Shown here one piece after another: positions 56,234-58,577 of a DNA stretch of 58,577 bases (the stretch's first letter is position 1; each line of letters begins with the position of its first letter). The DNA is taken from positions 1 to 58,577 of the forward strand of contig CABVSR010000025.1 of assembly GCA_902500995.1 (NCBI GenBank). The letters are read 5' to 3'. A program made the translations under genes and the position numbers. The notes under the pieces are model-generated. The model had not been told where the DNA came from. It did not search any database and saw nothing but the letters and a program-made list of their open reading frames with translations. Origin of the DNA: an uncultured Nitrospira sp. (GTDB taxonomy: Bacteria > Nitrospirota > Nitrospiria > Nitrospirales > Nitrospiraceae).

Positions 56234-57493
56234 GTGAGCGAAGTCCAATCACGGCAGGTTCGCGAGGTGGTGGAGTCGGTCTATCGCTCGGACTCCCGCC
56301 AGGTGCTCGCGACCTTGATCCGGTTGCTCGGGGATTTTGATACGGCTGAAGAGGCTTTGCACGAGGCCTTTGCCGTCGCCGTGGAGCAATGGGCGCGGGA
56401 GGGGGTGCCAGCCAATCCGCGAGCGTGGCTCGTGTCGACGGGGCGCTTCAAGGCCATCGATGGCATGCGGCGGCGGGCCAGATTCGATGCCTCTCTGGAA
56501 GAACTAGCCCGGGAACTGGAACGCGAGAGCGGCGACATCCAGACAGAATTGCCGGACGATCCCCCGGTCGATGATGACCGGCTCCGCTTGATTTTCACCT
56601 GTTGCCATCCGGCCCTGACGCCTGAAGCGCAAATCGCGATGACCATGCGCGAGGTCTGCGGGCTGACGACCGAAGAAATCGCGCGGGCGTTCCTGACCAA
56701 ACCGGCCACCGTCGCGCAACGCATCGTGCGCGCCAAGGGGAAGATTCGCGACGCCCGTATTCCCTATGAGGTGCCCTCGGCGGCCGACTTGCCTTCTCGG
56801 CTCGACGCGGTGTTGCGGGTCGTGTACCTCGTCTTCAACGAGGGCTACAGCGCCTCGTCGGGCGGTTCGCTGACGCGGCACGATCTCTCCGCCGAAGCGA
56901 TCCGGCTGGGGCGCCTGTTGATCGAGTTGTTGCCGGAGGCCGAGGCTTTGGGTCTCCTGGCGGTGATGTTACTGCACGACTCGCGCCGTGCGGCGCGCAC
57001 CTCGCCGGAAGGGGATTTGATTCTGCTGGAACATCAAGATCGTGCGTTGTGGAACCAGGCGCAGATGGACGAGGGCACGGCTCTCGTAAGGCGGGCGCTG
57101 GCCTCGCGCCAAGTCGGTCCCTATACGATTCAGGCCGCGATTGCCGCCGTGCATGCCCAGGCGTCCGATGCTGCATCGACGGATTGGTCGCAGATCGTCG
57201 GTCTGTATGACTTGTTGGTCCAAGCCGAGCCGTCGGCGGTCGTTGAGTTGAACCGCGCGGTGGCCGTGGCAATGCGGGATGGGCCGGAGGCGGGGTTGTC
57301 CCTCGTGGATGCGATTCTCTCCCGCGGCGAACTCGGCCACTATCATCTCGCCCACGCCGCCCGCGCCGACCTTTGCCGCCGACTGGGACGCGTGGATGAT
57401 GCGCGCGCCTCCTATGAGCGCGCGTTGAACCTGACGCAACAGGAACCGGAACGGCGCTTCTTGATGAAGCGATTGGGCGAGTTGCCGGGCTGA
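56234..57493 (+). CDS. ECF42-type sigma factor with C-terminal extension
   Basis: 419 residues from the GTG at 56234 (AAAGGTGG upstream); a GTG at 56201 is possible. Region 2 is seen in [20 protein letters not shown] and [15 protein letters not shown] with [16 protein letters not shown]; region 4 in [19 protein letters not shown] and [19 protein letters not shown]. The 230-residue extension ([43 protein letters not shown], then TPR-like repeats) is the mark of ECF42. This group has no anti-sigma factor and is encoded beside YCII-domain proteins, as here: two follow. Confidence 0.92.
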   Translation: MSEVQSRQVREVVESVYRSDSRQVLATLIRLLGDFDTAEEALHEAFAVAVEQWAREGVPANPRAWLVSTGRFKAIDGMRRRARFDASLEELARELERESGDIQTELPDDPPVDDDRLRLIFTCCHPALTPEAQIAMTMREVCGLTTEEIARAFLTKPATVAQRIVRAKGKIRDARIPYEVPSAADLPSRLDAVLRVVYLVFNEGYSASSGGSLTRHDLSAEAIRLGRLLIELLPEAEALGLLAVMLLHDSRRAARTSPEGDLILLEHQDRALWNQAQMDEGTALVRRALASRQVGPYTIQAAIAAVHAQASDAASTDWSQIVGLYDLLVQAEPSAVVELNRAVAVAMRDGPEAGLSLVDAILSRGELGHYHLAHAARADLCRRLGRVDDARASYERALNLTQQEPERRFLMKRLGELPG

Positions 57494-57670
57494 GCCGACA
57501 GCACCGGTGGTCATGAGCGCTCGGCGCTCCTGATTCATCGGCCCTGATGGTCTCGACGAGCATGTCATCCATCCGGTGCGTCCGCAGCCGGATTGTAGGA
57601 ACGCCATCGCTGCGGGGTTTAAGCGGCTAACTGTCCGATTACACAAACGATTCACGTATCTGATCGGCTC

Positions 57671-57696
57671 TGTCGAATTTTTCAGTTCCTGACGAC
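57671..57696 (+). promoter_or_regulatory. Candidate ECF42-dependent promoter
   Basis: TGTCGA (57671-57676) and CGAC (57693-57696) with a 16-base spacer, in the 281-bp gap before the YCII genes. This matches the promoter reported for ECF42 sigma factors as I remember it (TGTCGA at -35, CGA/TC at -10). Predicted transcript start is about 70 bases before the ATG at 57775. Confidence 0.6.
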
Positions 57697-57774
57697 TAAC
57701 TTGTGCAACCGGAGATGGGTGAGACGGCGAAACGGGCGCATGCCCGCGAATGAGAAAAGAAGGGAGTGGCCGCC

Positions 57775-58131
57775 ATGAAGTATCTCTGCCTGGTCTATGT
57801 TGAGGAAAAGACGTTGGATGGCCTCTCGCGGGACCAGCGCGTCGCATTGTCCGACGAATCGATGGCCTATTGCGATGAATTGCACAAACACGGGCAGCTG
57901 CTGAGCGCCTCACCGCTGCATCCGGTTGAGACCGCCACGACGGTGCGGGTACGCGCCGGGAAAGTTTCCACGACCGACGGACCGTTCGCTGAGACGAAGG
58001 AGCAATTGGGTGGGTACCTGCTCATTGACGTGAGGGACTTGAATGATGCCGTCCGCATCGCCTCGAAATTTCCGGCCGCGCAGTACGGCAGTATCGAGGT
58101 GCGGCCGCTCAAAGAGGGCGGGTGCGCGTAA
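57775..58131 (+). CDS. YCII-domain (DGPF) protein 1
   Basis: 118 residues; GAAGGGAG precedes the ATG. Ferredoxin-like YCII fold: MKYLCLVYVEE, YCDELHKHGQLLSASPL, then the DGPF motif VSTTDGPFAETKEQLGGYLL and DAVRIASKFP. The first gene after the ECF42 sigma gene and its candidate promoter, so likely its target. Biochemical role unknown; the family is related to YciI hydrolase-like and muconolactone-isomerase-like folds. Confidence 0.92.
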   Translation: MKYLCLVYVEEKTLDGLSRDQRVALSDESMAYCDELHKHGQLLSASPLHPVETATTVRVRAGKVSTTDGPFAETKEQLGGYLLIDVRDLNDAVRIASKFPAAQYGSIEVRPLKEGGCA

Positions 58132-58167
58132 GGGGTGACGGGTCGGGGTGAGTCATGGGAGGCCGGT

Positions 58168-58527
58168 ATGAAGTTTATTTTACTGGTGCATCACGACGAA
58201 TCGGCATTCGCAAACATGAGCGAGGATGTACAGCGGGGGCTGCTGGCCGAATCGGTCGGGCTCTGCCACCAATTGGAGGAAAAGGGGGAGTACGTGCATG
58301 CGTCGCCGGTTCTCCCCGCCGCCACTGCGACCCTCGTACGGGTGAGGGATGGACGCCCGCTCGTGACGGATGGGCCGTTCATTGAAACGCGAGAACAAAT
58401 GGCGGGCTATTTCCTCATTGAGGCGAAGGATCGGGATGAAGCCGTGGCGATTGCCGGCCGGATTCCCGGCGCGCGCATCGGGACAGTCGAAGTGCGACAA
58501 GTGAGGGATGTGACAGGATTGCCGTGA
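58168..58527 (+). CDS. YCII-domain (DGPF) protein 2
   Basis: 119 residues from the ATG at 58168 (GGAGG upstream). A paralogue of the preceding gene: MKFILLVHHDESAF, LEEKGEYVHASPVLP, PLVTDGPFIETREQMAGYFL, DEAVAIAGRIPGA. Lies 36 bases downstream and is probably co-transcribed. Its TGA stop is inside the first unit of the tandem repeat that follows. Confidence 0.9.
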   Translation: MKFILLVHHDESAFANMSEDVQRGLLAESVGLCHQLEEKGEYVHASPVLPAATATLVRVRDGRPLVTDGPFIETREQMAGYFLIEAKDRDEAVAIAGRIPGARIGTVEVRQVRDVTGLP

Positions 58528-58577
58528 AGCGTGAAGCGTGAAGCGTGAAGCGTGAAGCGTGAAGCGTGAAGCGTGAA
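58524..58577. repeat. 7-bp direct tandem repeat (GTGAAGC)n, reaching the window edge
   Basis: At least 7.7 perfect copies of GTGAAGC without interruption; the first copy includes the stop codon of the upstream gene. True length unknown because the window ends inside it. Confidence 0.9.

Noticed and set aside
1-58577. CRISPR arrays, rRNA, tRNA, integrase or prophage genes
   Set aside because: None seen on reading both strands. The only regular repeat is the 7-bp tandem at the right edge, which has no spacers. A tRNA scan program would be needed to exclude a degenerate tRNA.

Overview
High-GC bacterial chromosome segment, densely coded on both strands, with no rRNA, tRNA, CRISPR array or transposase gene that I can see. 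Gene content (very large multicopper oxidase, exported proteins, many sensor kinases, an NnrS-like protein, an RND pump, phosphoketolase with acetate kinase, an ECF42-type sigma factor) and overall style suggest Nitrospirota, perhaps Nitrospira. That assignment is inference; no phylogenetic marker gene is present.

Layout. 1-5.4 kb: 3' part of a giant multicopper oxidase, two convergent terminators, a DsbA-like thiol oxidoreductase and a small membrane-anchored protein. 5.4-10 kb: acetate kinase, phosphoketolase and a HAD hydrolase, a phosphoketolase/acetyl-phosphate/ATP module. 10-15.2 kb: Tat-exported aldo/keto reductase, a DUF3943 outer-membrane protein, a lytic-transglycosylase-like protein and a DUF4124-type protein. 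15.3-21.8 kb (minus strand): a cyclooxygenase/alpha-dioxygenase-like haem protein, a lipoxygenase-like protein and a membrane hybrid histidine kinase translationally coupled to it. This is a candidate bacterial oxylipin synthesis-and-sensing locus and the most interesting part of the window. 22-28.7 kb: small accessory genes (Nudix, DUF433 antitoxin with a truncated toxin remnant, an intact VapBC-type pair, flavin amine oxidase, GNAT, methyltransferase). 28.9-34.8 kb: the four-gene DNA-ligase-associated repair operon (exonuclease, ATP-dependent ligase, Lhr-like helicase, PdeM), with a perfect palindrome just before its first start. 34.9-39 kb: small exported protein, a one-POTRA Omp85-like barrel, then a LemA/DUF2207 pair. 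39.3-46.6 kb: a 1518-residue multi-PAS hybrid kinase and a triple-GAF sigma-54 activator. 46.8-54.1 kb: DedA-rhodanese fusion and an RND efflux operon containing a STAS-like protein. 54.1-56.2 kb: hemerythrin, NnrS-like protein and MIP18-family Fe-S protein, a plausible nitrosative-stress group. 56.2-58.6 kb: ECF42-like sigma factor, two YCII proteins, a matching candidate promoter, and a 7-bp tandem repeat running off the window.

Three dispersed elements of 202-203 bp (6653, 19776, 27263) share inverted ends and are flanked by TA (one right end has TG). In all three, one end supplies the stop codon of the neighbouring gene. They look like non-autonomous TA-targeting elements (MITEs). A degenerate left end lies at another stop codon (11098).
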